DNA from: an uncultured bacterium
GTDB taxonomy: Bacteria > Muiribacteriota > Ozemobacteria > Ozemobacterales > Ozemobacteraceae
Assembly: GCA_937949615.1 (NCBI GenBank)
Contig: CALEDQ010000004.1
Coordinates: 1 to 64,000, forward strand
Reading direction: 5' to 3'
DNA: 64,000 nt
The position numbers and the translations under genes were made by a program. Positions 36,825-47,008 of this stretch are shown in pieces; positions within the stretch are counted from its first letter, which is position 1; each line of letters begins with the position of its first letter. A model generated the notes under the pieces. The model was given only the letters and a program-made list of their open reading frames with translations. It was not told the DNA's origin and made no database searches.

Positions 36825-38369
36825 TTAGTTCCTTTTATTTTCAAGTATCTGAAAAAGCGATCTTTCAATATACGAAAAAATTCTTTCCCTGAGACTATCT
36901 TTAATTCCAAAGTAAAAAATTGCATAAAACACGGAGATCAAAGAAATCAAACAAATTAAAACAAATCTCCAAAAACCGGCCTCACAATAGTAATATACAC
37001 CTAATGGCATTAACAAAGAAATGACTGTCACTTTGAAAGTAGGGATTATCAAATTTTTTAAATAATAAGGAACTGTTATACCAACAATTTTAATCATCAA
37101 TCCCAGCTTTATCACAAATGCCACAAAAAAAGAGGACAAAATTTGTAAATAAAACACTATTTCAGGCAACGGAAATTTTTGCAAACAGAAGTATGAAGCA
37201 GGAAGAATCATGAGATATGTAACACCGGACAAAATTTGATTTTCTTTAACCCTATCGTAAGCTTGAAAAACAGTAAGAAATGATCCATCAAAGCTCACAA
37301 CTAATGAATTTATCAATGCCAGCCTGCAAAAAAGAATTGCATGGTCAGGTACTGTTGTTAGCCATAGCTCCAAAATTATTTTTGTTTCTAATATTAAAGG
37401 CAAAGAAAAAAGCAAAAGTAAATAATAAGAATATTTTGCGCTTTCAAAGACCAACTCATTCATATAATCTTTTTCTCCGGCCGCACAAGATTTTACAATC
37501 TGTGGATTCACGGCTACTCGGAAATTACTTACAAATGTCATGACAGAACTATTTACCTGAAACGCGATTCCGCGTGCAGCATTTACCGCAGGTCCAAAAA
37601 AAATATTCAGTAAAATATTTACTCCTTGCCCCATAGCCATCCACGCGAGATTGCCGAATAAATTCCAACCAGCAAAGCTTACCAAGCTCAGTAGCATTGG
37701 CTTGTCCCAAACTAGCTTAAACTGACAAACGCTGAACTTCTTTTTGCAAAAATTACGATAAATTACAGAGATTACAATAGTTACTAAAAAAGTTAGGACT
37801 GCAAATAATTTCAGCTTATCAAATTCGACCCAAGCTAAAAGAAAAACCATTAACAGCTTAAGCGAGACCTCCAAAATGCTTATGTAAGCAAAAAATGACA
37901 TCATTTCATGAGCAATAATAGATGCGCTATATGGTACTTGTAATACATTTACAAATAATGAAATTGCACTGAAATGAAAAATCCACCTTGCTGCGTCCAT
38001 TCTTTCTACTGGGATATTCATTTTTGTATTTAAGAACCATAAACCAACAGTTTCTGCTAGAATCAATATCAGAACAGCAATACCAGCATGAGTAACTAGC
38101 GCCAAACTAAAGACCTTTTGGTAGTTACTTGAGTCAGTTTTTCCAAGTTCGAAAGAAAGAAAGCGTTGAGTGCCCGCAGCCATGGCTCCATTAAAAAAGG
38201 AAAACATAGTTACAGCACCACCAACAACATTGTAAATTCCAAAGTCCTCTACGCCTAACGCTTGCAAAACTATCCTGGAGGTATATAGCGAAACAAGCAT
38301 CGTGAGCATCATTCTAAAATAGAGTAGTATTGTATTCTTGGCGATTCGTTTACTGTTACTAGAAGTCAT
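36825..38369 (-). CDS. wzx: Polysaccharide flippase (Wzx / MATE-MOP type)
   Basis: 514 residues with about 12-14 membrane helices. N terminus KRIAKNTILLYFRMMLTMLV then RIVLQALGVEDFGIYNVVGG and MAAGTQRFLSFELGK are typical of lipopolysaccharide transporters of the MOP superfamily. It would flip the undecaprenyl-linked repeat unit to the periplasm. ATG at 38369 chosen; a TTG four codons earlier is possible. First gene of the long minus-strand operon. Confidence 0.9.
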   Translation of the reverse strand: MTSSNSKRIAKNTILLYFRMMLTMLVSLYTSRIVLQALGVEDFGIYNVVGGAVTMFSFFNGAMAAGTQRFLSFELGKTDSSNYQKVFSLALVTHAGIAVLILILAETVGLWFLNTKMNIPVERMDAARWIFHFSAISLFVNVLQVPYSASIIAHEMMSFFAYISILEVSLKLLMVFLLAWVEFDKLKLFAVLTFLVTIVISVIYRNFCKKKFSVCQFKLVWDKPMLLSLVSFAGWNLFGNLAWMAMGQGVNILLNIFFGPAVNAARGIAFQVNSSVMTFVSNFRVAVNPQIVKSCAAGEKDYMNELVFESAKYSYYLLLLFSLPLILETKIILELWLTTVPDHAILFCRLALINSLVVSFDGSFLTVFQAYDRVKENQILSGVTYLMILPASYFCLQKFPLPEIVFYLQILSSFFVAFVIKLGLMIKIVGITVPYYLKNLIIPTFKVTVISLLMPLGVYYYCEAGFWRFVLICLISLISVFYAIFYFGIKDSLRERIFSYIERSLFQILENKRN

Positions 38370-39072
38370 TGTTATTCCCAAAAGTCACTTTAGCTAATTC
38401 TCTCAAATTAATTAAAGACATTGCTCGCCGGAGCCAAATAGAAAAGAATTTTCACCGTTTTGAAACAACGAGAGTATATGCCGAAAACCCCGACCTTGAA
38501 CCACACATATGCTGCTTGAAGCACTTACGTAGCAAAAAGCATCGTATGTCAAAATTTAAAAACCTTTGTCCTTATTAAGGCTTAAGACCTCGTATTGAAT
38601 ACAACATAGTTTGCGATTTGTTCGTTTTGTGCTGTAAAAAAATAGAGCGAGATCAAAATTCTCTCTTAATAACCTTTCGACCTAGATTAAAAGGCCAGAT
38701 GCCCACTTAAGGTTTTTAAAAAAGCTTTCAGTCTAAAAAAATTCCTATTTCACCAAATATATAAAAATTATTTTAAATCCACAAACAAACGACGTTACGT
38801 TTTTACGTCTCTCAACAAAACTTCGAAGAATTTGTTGATCTTTCTTTTGGACGTAAAATTCTGAACAACAATCTTCACAACATCTTCAATTTTGATAAAA
38901 ACTGAAAGACAGGTGCAAAAACGTGTGGGGAAAGCCCTGAGCAAAATGCATATTAACACTCAAAATTTTGCTATGCAAGTTTTTTTGGAACTATACCCCA
39001 ATGCCGAAAAAGCTTGCTTGAGGAAAAGTAGTGAAGTAAGATTCGAGATTGAAAAAATACCGGGAGGGGTCT
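38370..39072. other. AT-rich intergenic region upstream of two divergent polysaccharide genes
   Basis: About 700 bases without a convincing gene, between wzx (minus) and the UDP-HexNAc dehydrogenase (plus). It must hold the promoter of the 24-kb minus-strand operon and that of the dehydrogenase. No strong -35/-10 pair stands out. No JUMPstart/ops-like GGCGGTAG was found. A short plus-strand frame (38369-38578) has no ribosome site or family resemblance and is not called. Base composition changes sharply to GC-rich at about 39,060. Confidence 0.6.
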
Positions 39073-40395
<1,323 letters not shown>

Positions 40396-40602
40396 TGAGG
40401 ATAAACACTGAAAGGCAAGACAGGCCACGGATGAACACGGATAGACACAGATGAACGGCCGAGCCTGGTCTTAGCAGGCCGAAGAAAAATGGCCACGGAT
40501 GAACGCAGATTAACACAGATAGACGCGGATAAATGCCGTGTCTATTTTTTTAGCGGGCCGAAGACGCGGGAAAAAGGCGTTGGCCCTTCGACAGGCTCAG
40601 GA
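40396..40602. repeat. Tail region of tviB copy A: CCACGGATGAAC repeats and a CCTTCGACAGGCTCAGG repeat
   Basis: Copies of CCACGGATGAACACGGATAG at 40420 and CCACGGATGAACGCAGATTA at 40492, then TGCCGTGTCTATTTTTTTAG and GCCGAAGACGCGGGAAAAA, and CCCTTCGACAGGCTCAGG at 40585-40602. The same order of blocks recurs after the two decayed tviB copies (42076-42180 and 43880-44152). Confidence 0.85.
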
Positions 40603-40609
40603 GGAGAAT

Positions 40610-41653
40610 TCAGGGTTGCTTTCGGGTGCGGGGTTTGCGCGTGGAAGTGTAAACGGCGGCGGGCTCTGAGACTTTGTTGGCCGGAACGACGATTGAATTG
40701 AGATATTCTTGAAACCCTTCAAGACTCTCGGTAACCGCTGCGTTGATCACAAGGTTTTTCAGCGTTTCGAGTTCGTTTATGTTCTCTATTGCTGAATTAA
40801 TACCAGAAGGTATTCGCCCGAAACGCAATTGAAGAATGGTGCTCAAAGAGGCTTTATGAGACGCTGCGCCTTCTTCCAGACCTTTCTCGATGCCTTTCTC
40901 AATGCCTTTGGCGATGCCACGTCTTTCAAAAGTAGTAACGTAACGCATATTTTCCTCCAGTTCGTTCAAGGTCTCAGTATAAGCGTTTTCATATTCGGCC
41001 GGCAAGGTCATTATCCAGTCAAGAAACCGGAAAAGTTCCATGATGGTTTGACGATCAAATTTTGCCTTATACAGTGCCCGCGCGGCATAGGTCTTGAACT
41101 CAAGACGCTTTGCGTCGTCGCCAACTGTTTCCATTGTTTTCAGATGCGCAAATGCAGCTATTGCAAAGGGATTCTGACTGTTTTCGAGATTTTCGACCCT
41201 GCTGGCGAAATCAAGAAGTTTCACCATCGGGAACCGAAAATTCAACTCGCAATCCCATAATTCATGGCAGTATTCCTGTGGACGCCATTCCTTATTTTTA
41301 TCAGCAAGTAATGCCAGGCTGGCAATCCTCTTCTGATACCTGTCAAAAATTCTGTAGTGGTAAACCAGCATCCTTTTCGCAAGGTCGCTGTCTTCCTGGC
41401 CCTGAATTTCAAGATGAACGAGCACCCAGGCTTCTTGACCAGTCAGTTCGCTGACTTTAACAAGTTTATCGGCATAACGACGGCCGGTGGCTCCCTGAAC
41501 AGCAATTTTCTGAAACTCCTTGTCGAGAAATTCGTATTTTTTCTGCCAATCGATCCTGGTCGCTATCACAGGAAAGAAAAATTCCATGAACTGCTGGAAA
41601 TATTTTTCCACCAGATCTTTCCATGGGGAATCGTAATCTGTGCGTTTTGCCAT
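40610..41653 (-). CDS. Rpn/YhgA-like PD-(D/E)XK nuclease-type protein (DUF4351-like relatives)
   Basis: 347 residues. DYDSPWKDLVEKYFQQFMEF at the N terminus and EAWVLVHLEIQGQEDSDLAK resemble the large family of cyanobacterial-type Rpn/transposase-like proteins; HLEIQGQ would be the E-x-Q part of a PD-(D/E)XK core. Residues about 255-275 hold a short repeat (IAKGIEKGIEKGLEEG) as in other family members. The C terminus is basic (STRKPRTRKQ). AAGGA lies 7 bases before the ATG. It is the cargo between tviB and its first decayed copy. Different subfamily from the one at 10445. Activity not proven. Confidence 0.75.
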   Translation of the reverse strand: MAKRTDYDSPWKDLVEKYFQQFMEFFFPVIATRIDWQKKYEFLDKEFQKIAVQGATGRRYADKLVKVSELTGQEAWVLVHLEIQGQEDSDLAKRMLVYHYRIFDRYQKRIASLALLADKNKEWRPQEYCHELWDCELNFRFPMVKLLDFASRVENLENSQNPFAIAAFAHLKTMETVGDDAKRLEFKTYAARALYKAKFDRQTIMELFRFLDWIMTLPAEYENAYTETLNELEENMRYVTTFERRGIAKGIEKGIEKGLEEGAASHKASLSTILQLRFGRIPSGINSAIENINELETLKNLVINAAVTESLEGFQEYLNSIVVPANKVSEPAAVYTSTRKPRTRKQP

Positions 41654-41811
41654 ATTATTATCCTTGTTAGCGGCAGTAACATTATGATAACCCGCAATTT
41701 AAATTTAAATCAATAGCATAATAGCAACAGCAGACTCCCTGGCACAAGCTTTGAGCAACATGGCAGCCCCGCAGGCCTTTTCCCTCAGACATCATAAAAC
41801 TCAAGTTTTTC

Positions 41812-42075
41812 CCCGGCCTGGTCGGCGGGCACTGCATCGGCGTCGACCCATACTACCTCACCTACAAGGCCGAAAAGGTCGGCTACCACCCGGAAGTCAT
41901 TCTTTCCGGGCGCCGCATCAACGATAATATGGGCAAGTTCGTCGCTGAAAATACCGTTAAAAAGCTGATCAGGGTCGGCAAGGCGGTCAAGGGCGCCATG
42001 AATACGGCCTCGAAAAGGGCGTCTTCGAGCCACAGACGGCGACGAAACAGGGGATAAGATACTGGCGCCTGTGAT
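41812..42075 (+). pseudogene. Decayed partial copy B of the tviB 3' part
   Basis: Starting at AAGTTTTTCCCCGGCCTGGT it matches the intact gene from about 39838 (protein [20 protein letters not shown]) to the stop with few changes, except two internal deletions: after GGTCAAGGGCGC it jumps to CATGAATACGGCCTCGAAA (homologous to about 40174-40195), then to GGGCGTCTTCGAGCC (about 40336). Both junctions lie at short matches (GCGC; AAGG/AAAA). It ends GGGATAAGATACTGGCGCC then TGTGATGAAG like the parent. No start and no function expected. Confidence 0.92.
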
Positions 42076-42180
42076 GAAGATGGACACAGAAAGGCCAGAC
42101 AGGCCACGGATGAACACGGATAGACACGGATTAATGCCGTGTTTATTTTTTAGCGGCCGAAGACGTGGGAAAAATTACAC
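42076..42180. repeat. Tail region of tviB copy B
   Basis: After the pseudogene stop come CCACGGATGAACACGGATAG at 42104, ATGCCGTGTTTATTTTTTAG, then GCCGAAGACGTGGGAAAAA, parallel to the blocks after tviB itself. The following bases to 42216 show nothing else recognisable. Confidence 0.8.
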
Positions 42181-42216
42181 GGGGTAATCGTAATCGAACA
42201 GTGGTTTTGCCTGCAA

Positions 42217-43134
42217 TCATGGAACCCAGCCCTTATCTGGCAGCCAGGTTTTCTCGAACGAAGCTTTACCGATGATAGCTGAGAGAACAGGTAATAATAA
42301 GTCTGCAACACCCGATACTGCAGAGGCAAAATCATCAGGGGACGGCTCCGGTCTAGACTTGCGAATAAAGGCATTCCATTGCACCATTTTCTGACTGTCC
42401 GCAAAAAAAGAAGGGGTGAACGCAACCGGAATACCTGCTGGAACAGAAGTTTCTCTCCGGGCAAACGTATTTGCTATGGCCTGCCCAAGAATTTTACCAT
42501 CGAATTCATATAATCTCGCAAGCAGCCAGATATCATAAAAATCTTTCATTCTGCTATTGGCAAAGCCCAGTTTGACAATGGCCTCAAGCTTTTCTGCCAC
42601 CAGCGTGCAGCGGGGGTAAGCCCGTATTTTTGGCACATCCCCCGACAGTAAAGTTGGGTAATCAACCGGTTCCGGACCTGGCGTAATGGTATCTCCAAAC
42701 CCGATATCAATCTGCACAGGAATTCGCGCCCGGCACAGCAGTCCAGTCAAGGTTATCCGGGCACCTTCATAAACTTCCTCTTCGCGTATTCTTTCGATCT
42801 TGAGACTATCGGCCATAAAAACGATCCCATCATCCTTGTCTGGCCTGAGGGTTACAATACTTCTGAAAACTTTTACAAGATTCTCTTCATCAGATTTGCC
42901 CGAACCAAGCAGGTCCAGATCTCTTGTTACGCGGTAGTTTTGCCCAGTCCAGACCAGAAAAAGACTGGCGCCCTTGAGAATAAAGCTGTCAGCATAAGAT
43001 GAAATACCCAGTCGATAGAGAAACCGCTCGACCCCGTAACGCGAAAGCAAGAGATTAAAGTCTTCCCGCCTTTCTTTTGAAAGATTTAGAAGTCGCTGAA
43101 AGACGGAATGCGCAATGTTATTTGCCGGTTTCAT
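42217..43134 (-). CDS. abiEii: AbiEii-family nucleotidyltransferase toxin
   Basis: 305 residues. Nucleotidyltransferase-like toxin of type IV toxin-antitoxin systems. Near the N terminus FILKGASLFLVWTG (residues 51-64) is followed by RVTRDLDLLG (D72, D74), the family's G-S-x(n)-D-x-D site; AEKLEAIVKLG and SRMKDFYDIWLLARL follow, matching the conserved K-x-A/E and KD-x-YD motifs. Such enzymes transfer nucleotides to tRNA or other targets and cause reversible growth arrest in phage defence. Overlaps the antitoxin gene upstream by 4 bases. Confidence 0.93.
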   Translation of the reverse strand: MKPANNIAHSVFQRLLNLSKERREDFNLLLSRYGVERFLYRLGISSYADSFILKGASLFLVWTGQNYRVTRDLDLLGSGKSDEENLVKVFRSIVTLRPDKDDGIVFMADSLKIERIREEEVYEGARITLTGLLCRARIPVQIDIGFGDTITPGPEPVDYPTLLSGDVPKIRAYPRCTLVAEKLEAIVKLGFANSRMKDFYDIWLLARLYEFDGKILGQAIANTFARRETSVPAGIPVAFTPSFFADSQKMVQWNAFIRKSRPEPSPDDFASAVSGVADLLLPVLSAIIGKASFEKTWLPDKGWVP

Positions 43135-43742
43135 ACAATTGCCTCAAGATAGGGTCGCATGATGCGGAAAACTCTGTCGATTTTTGCCGCTTCGACAAGT
43201 TCTTCCATTGTCGCCTGACGGGTGCGCCAGACTGCTCTCAATGACTCTATTGCGACATCCAGCCCAACCTTGCTCCTGAATTTGAAACAGTCTGCGACCG
43301 TTTTGGCCGGACTGTAAATCCTGACTCTCACACCATTGATATTGTTTACAAGCACCGAAGACGACCAGGCTGGCTCACTGACAAAAGTGAGGTTCAACTT
43401 TGGATACTCAATTTGAGGACGCCAGGCACCTCGGGGCAAGGCAAGCCAGACTTCATTCGGCAACTGCGTTGTCAGCCGGTAGAATGAAAGCGCTGAAATC
43501 AGGCAAACGACTGAATTTGGAACTCTTTTGGCAACTTCGATGAGATTGATTTGCTCATCGATTCCGTCCGGAAGCATATATAGTCCCCGGCCCACCTTTA
43601 TCAGCAAGCCATCTTTATGAAGGCTATAAAGATAATTTCTTGCTATGCCTTTCTTCTCAAGATCCCGCGCCTGAATAATGCCTGATTTTCTGGCAATGGC
43701 AAGTATCTGCCCGGTTCGATTGATTTTCATTTGTTTTTGCAT
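43131..43742 (-). CDS. abiEi: AbiEi-family antitoxin / transcriptional regulator
   Basis: 203 residues. N-terminal winged helix (GQILAIARKSGIIQARDLEK then KGIARNYLYSLHKDGLLIKV) and a C-terminal AbiEi domain (PNSVVCLISALSFYRLTTQL and VRIYSPAKTVADCFKFRSKV). Known antitoxins of this type repress their own promoter and counteract the toxin without direct binding. A good promoter lies just upstream. The ATG at 43742 is used; another ATG four codons later is possible. With abiEii it is the cargo between decayed tviB copies B and C. Confidence 0.92.
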   Translation of the reverse strand: MQKQMKINRTGQILAIARKSGIIQARDLEKKGIARNYLYSLHKDGLLIKVGRGLYMLPDGIDEQINLIEVAKRVPNSVVCLISALSFYRLTTQLPNEVWLALPRGAWRPQIEYPKLNLTFVSEPAWSSSVLVNNINGVRVRIYSPAKTVADCFKFRSKVGLDVAIESLRAVWRTRQATMEELVEAAKIDRVFRIMRPYLEAIV

Positions 43743-43752
43743 AGTCTCTACA

Positions 43753-43781
43753 ATTATAAATAAGTAAAGATGAAATGCAAA
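43753..43781 (-). promoter_or_regulatory. Promoter of abiEi-abiEii
   Basis: Minus-strand TTTGCA (43776-43781), 17-base spacer, TATAAT (43753-43758), 11 bases before the antitoxin ATG. The very short 5' region leaves space for autorepression. Confidence 0.65.
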
Positions 43782-43798
43782 CTAATATAATCAAAAAA

Positions 43799-43879
43799 AT
43801 CAAGGTTGGCGAAGCGGCCAGGGTGTCTTCGAGCCACAGATGGCGACGAAGCAAGGGATAAGATACTGGCGCCTGTGAT
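43799..43879 (+). pseudogene. Decayed partial copy C of the tviB 3' end
   Basis: ATCAAGGTTGGCGAAGCGGC matches 39688-39707 of tviB with two changes; the sequence then jumps directly to GTGTCTTCGAGCCACAGATG and continues to the parent stop (GGGATAAGATACTGGCGCC, then TGTGATGAAG). About 630 bases of the gene are missing between. Remnant only. Confidence 0.88.
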
Positions 43880-44152
43880 GAAGATGAACACTGAAAAGTA
43901 AGACAGGCCACGGATGAACACGGATTAACACAGATAGACAGCCGAGCCTGGTCTTAGCAGGCCGAAGAAAAATGGCCACGGATGAACGCAGATTAACACA
44001 GATAGACACGGATAAATGCCGTGTCTGTTTTTTTGCAGACCGAAGAAAAAACGGGCCACGGATGAACACTGATAACACAGATGAACTGAGGGGCATGGTT
44101 TTAACAGCCGAAGACGCAAGAAAAATACTGAGGTCCTTCGGCGGGCTCAGGA
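43880..44152. repeat. Tail region of tviB copy C
   Basis: CCACGGATGAAC-type repeats at 43908, 43975 and 44057, the block GCCGAGCCTGGTCTTAGCAG (also after tviB itself), TGCCGTGTCTGTTTTTTTGC, GCCGAAGACGCAAGAAAAA, and TCCTTCGGCGGGCTCAGG at 44135-44152. Homology with the tail of copy A runs for over 200 bases. No gene is seen. Confidence 0.85.
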
Positions 44153-44179
44153 ACCGAGGAGAAGGCCAGAGCGATGGAA

Positions 44180-44571
44180 TTACTTTCTGGATCGGCGGGG
44201 CTTTGCTTTGGGAGTTGTAGAAGCCGGTCTATAGTCTGCACTTTCTTCGGAGGCTCTGTTTCGAGTTACAACCGATTTCAGTTTCTCGACTATGCCATCA
44301 GGTTTTTTGCGCATATCGAGGATAGCAACTACCCAAACCTGCTGTTCATGAATTTCGTAATAGATGGCAAAGGGAAAGCGACGGGCAAGCATGCGATGAA
44401 AACCAGAAAACAGAGGATGGATGCCTGCGTAAAAACTTAAAGATTCAAGATCTGCCAGAATGCTGGAGACAAAATAATCCCCAGCTTTTTTGAATTCAAA
44501 TCGTAAAATTCACGGCCCGCTTTAAAATCAGCATTTGCATCGACAGAAAGGAAAACTTCGCGACACTTCAT
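44180..44571 (-). pseudogene. ParE/RelE-type toxin gene with a frameshift
   Basis: From the ATG at 44571 (overlapping the antitoxin stop, ATGA) the frame reads REVFLSVDANADFKAGREFY then DLNSKKLG and soon stops. Shifting frame by one at the GGGG run near 44475 restores DYFVSSILADLESLSFYAGI, FSGFHRMLARRFPFAIYYEI and VWVVAILDMRKKPD, the family's core. Adding one G would restore the whole toxin of about 130 residues. The C terminus continues into a basic tail (TPKAKPRRSRK) next to the tail region of tviB copy C. It may be a dead toxin, a phase-variable run, or an assembly error. Confidence 0.8.
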
Positions 44572-44768
44572 CTTGCCAGATTTTTCTTAACTTCTGACAG
44601 TGGGACCATTTTTTCAGGGGCAAGGGTTTTCCTGCGGTCTGCAAGAACCTTATGATGCCAGTCTGGCGACTCAAGTTCATTCTCATCTTGAGAAAGCGAA
44701 TCCCACAGCAGTTCCATGGCCTGGAGACGCTCTACCAGGGTCATTTTTTTTATACTGGTAATATCCAT
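44568..44768 (-). CDS. Addiction-module antitoxin (TIGR02574-like)
   Basis: 66 residues. KMTLVERLQAMELLWDSLSQ is the helical N-terminal pattern of the small 'putative addiction module component' antitoxins, followed by SPDWHHKVLADRRKTL. These sit directly upstream of ParE-type toxins as here. ATG at 44768 has GGAG 7 bases upstream; the frame open to 44831 is not needed. Intact, although its toxin partner is frameshifted. Confidence 0.85.
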   Translation of the reverse strand: MDITSIKKMTLVERLQAMELLWDSLSQDENELESPDWHHKVLADRRKTLAPEKMVPLSEVKKNLAR

Positions 44769-44846
44769 ATTCACTCCACTTTTCCCGCTGTCAAAATCAT
44801 ACCATACCAATAATATAACCGCAAACGCCATATTGTCTAAGGGGGG

Positions 44847-44866
44847 CCTTCGGCGGGCTCAGGAAA
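44847..44866. repeat. CCTTCGGCGGGCTCAGG repeat at the fcl stop codon
   Basis: GCCTTCGGCGGGCTCAGGAA. Read on the minus strand it begins TTCCTGAGCCCGCCGAAGG; the TGA is the stop codon of fcl. Confidence 0.8.
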
Positions 44867-45821
44867 CTTTCTTGAGGAAGAAGGCGAGAGTCTGGCGCAG
44901 GCCTTCGGCGAGGGGGGTCTGCGGTGACCAGCCGAGGGCGCGCAGGCGGCTGATGTCGAGCAGCTTGCGCGGGGTGCCGTCGGGCTTCGTTGTGTCGAAG
45001 GTCAGGCGGCCTTTGAAGCCGGTGACTTCGGCAATCAGCGCCGCGAGCTCGGCGATACTGATGTCTTCGCCGCAGCCGAGATTGACGAAACAGGGGCGCG
45101 GGTAGCTCAAAAGCTCGCGCCTGAGCACAACGTCATCAAGGTTCATCACATGCAGGCAGCCGGCGGCCATGTCGTCGACATAGAGAAATTCGCGCCGGGG
45201 GGTGCCGGTGCCCCAGATGGTCACTTCGGGCAGATCGGCGGCGGCGGCTTCGACGAATTTGCGCAGCAGGGCCGGCAATACGTGCGAGGTCTGCAGATCG
45301 AAGTTGTCGCCGGGGCCGTAGAGGTTCGTCGGCATGACAGCGACGAACTGTGTGCCATACTGGCGATTGTAGGCTTCACACATTTTCAGACCGGCGATCT
45401 TGGCAATGGCGTAGGGTTCGTTCGTCGGTTCGAGCGGGCCGCTGAGCAGGTGTTCCTCGCACATCGGCTGCGGACATTCGCGCGGGTAAATACATGAAGA
45501 CCCGAGAAACAGAAGCCGCTTCACGCCGTGTTTCCAGGCAGAATGAATGACGTTGTTCTGAATACAGAGGTTGCTGTAAGCAAACTCGGCCGGATAGGTG
45601 TTGTTGGCGTGGATGCCACCGACCCTGGCGGCTGCCAGAAAGACATATTCCGGCTTTTCGGCGGCGAAGAAAGCTTCTACATCGGCCTGGCGGCTAAGGT
45701 CGAGCTCTTTCGAGGTGCGGTAGACGAGGTTGGTATGACCGGCGGCGGTCAAAGCGCGCAGCAGGGCTGAGCCAACCAGACCGGTGTGGCCGGCGATGTA
45801 TATTTTGGCGGTTTTATTCAT
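44859..45821 (-). CDS. fcl: GDP-L-fucose synthase
   Basis: 320 residues. Epimerase-reductase turning GDP-4-keto-6-deoxymannose into GDP-L-fucose. Seen: [18 protein letters not shown] (NADP loop), [52 protein letters not shown] (catalytic Tyr and Lys) and [20 protein letters not shown]. The ATG at 45821 overlaps the end of gmd (ATGAATAA); the frame open to 45887 lies within gmd. The stop codon lies in a dispersed repeat. Confidence 0.96.
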   Translation of the reverse strand: MNKTAKIYIAGHTGLVGSALLRALTAAGHTNLVYRTSKELDLSRQADVEAFFAAEKPEYVFLAAARVGGIHANNTYPAEFAYSNLCIQNNVIHSAWKHGVKRLLFLGSSCIYPRECPQPMCEEHLLSGPLEPTNEPYAIAKIAGLKMCEAYNRQYGTQFVAVMPTNLYGPGDNFDLQTSHVLPALLRKFVEAAAADLPEVTIWGTGTPRREFLYVDDMAAGCLHVMNLDDVVLRRELLSYPRPCFVNLGCGEDISIAELAALIAEVTGFKGRLTFDTTKPDGTPRKLLDISRLRALGWSPQTPLAEGLRQTLAFFLKKVS

Positions 45822-46935
45822 TGTAAGCGAAGGTCTGGAAGCCGTGCTGCTGGCAGAGCTCATCGCGTCGGGCGATTTCGAGGTCACTTCTGACCATTTC
45901 GGCGACGAGTTCTTCGAGAGTGGTTTTCGGGCGCCAGCCGAGCTTATTGAAAGCCTTGGTCGGATCGCCGAGCAGGGTTTCGACTTCGGTGGGCCTGAAA
46001 TAGCGCGGGTCGACTTTAACGATCGTCTGGCCGGGCTTCAGTTTGATATCCTTGTCGCTGGTGACGACTTCGCTGACGGTACCGGTTTCGCCGACTCCCT
46101 CACCCTGCCACGCGATTTTGATGCCGAGTTCGTTGGCGGCGGCATCGACGAAGTCGCGCACCGATTTCTGGCGACCGGTAGCAATGACGAAGTCGTCGGG
46201 TTTTTCCTGCTGCAGCATCAGCCACTGCATTTCGACGTAGTCGCGGGCATGACCCCAGTCACGCAGCGCGTTCAGATTGCCGAGATACAGGCAGTCCTGC
46301 AGCCCGAGCGCGATGCGGGCGATGGCGCGGGTGATTTTGCGGGTGACGAAAGTTTCGCCGCGCTGCGGCGATTCGTGATTGAAAAGAATGCCGTTGCAGC
46401 CGAAAATACCGTAGGCTTCACGGTAGTTGACGGTGATCCAGTAGGCGTAGAGCTTGGCGACGGCATAGGGCGAGCGTGGGTAGAACGGCGTCGTTTCTTT
46501 CTGCGGGGTTTCCTGGACGAGGCCGTAGAGTTCGGAAGTCGAGGCCTGGTAAAAGCGCGTGTGCTTTTCGAGCCCGAGAATTCTGATCGCTTCGAGCAGG
46601 CGCAGCGTGCCGATACCGTCGGCGTTGGCCGTATATTCTGGCGATTCGAAGGAAACGGCCACGTGGCTCTGGGCGGCGAGGTTGTAGATTTCGTGCGGGC
46701 GAACCTGCTGAATGATGCGGATCAGGTTCGTCGAGTCGGTCATGTCGCCGTAGTGCAGCGTGAAACGCCGGTTGTCGACGTGCGGATCCTGATAGAGATG
46801 ATCGATGCGGTCAGTGTTGAACAGCGATGACCGCCGCTTGATACCGTGGACCTCGTAACCCTTTTTCAGCAGAAATTCGGCCAGGTAGGCGCCGTCCTGC
46901 CCGGTAACCCCGGTAATCAAAGCCACTTTACTCAT
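45814..46935 (-). CDS. gmd: GDP-mannose 4,6-dehydratase
   Basis: 373 residues. First step from GDP-mannose to GDP-fucose. Seen: [72 protein letters not shown] (catalytic Tyr/Lys) and [16 protein letters not shown], all standard for GMD. ATG at 46935 has GGAG 9 bases upstream; a GTG two codons earlier is too close to it. With fcl, manC and the phosphomannomutase it completes a GDP-L-fucose route. Confidence 0.97.
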   Translation of the reverse strand: MSKVALITGVTGQDGAYLAEFLLKKGYEVHGIKRRSSLFNTDRIDHLYQDPHVDNRRFTLHYGDMTDSTNLIRIIQQVRPHEIYNLAAQSHVAVSFESPEYTANADGIGTLRLLEAIRILGLEKHTRFYQASTSELYGLVQETPQKETTPFYPRSPYAVAKLYAYWITVNYREAYGIFGCNGILFNHESPQRGETFVTRKITRAIARIALGLQDCLYLGNLNALRDWGHARDYVEMQWLMLQQEKPDDFVIATGRQKSVRDFVDAAANELGIKIAWQGEGVGETGTVSEVVTSDKDIKLKPGQTIVKVDPRYFRPTEVETLLGDPTKAFNKLGWRPKTTLEELVAEMVRSDLEIARRDELCQQHGFQTFAYNE

Positions 46936-47008
46936 ATTCACGATCTCCCTGTTTCAAGTTTCAGCCTATATTATTCCAGATCACGAGCTGAGGCAACAGG
47001 AGATCGGA

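Noticed and set aside
38369..38578. 69-codon plus-strand frame upstream of wzx
   Set aside because: It starts within the wzx start region, has no ribosome site, and its product resembles nothing known; left as intergenic.
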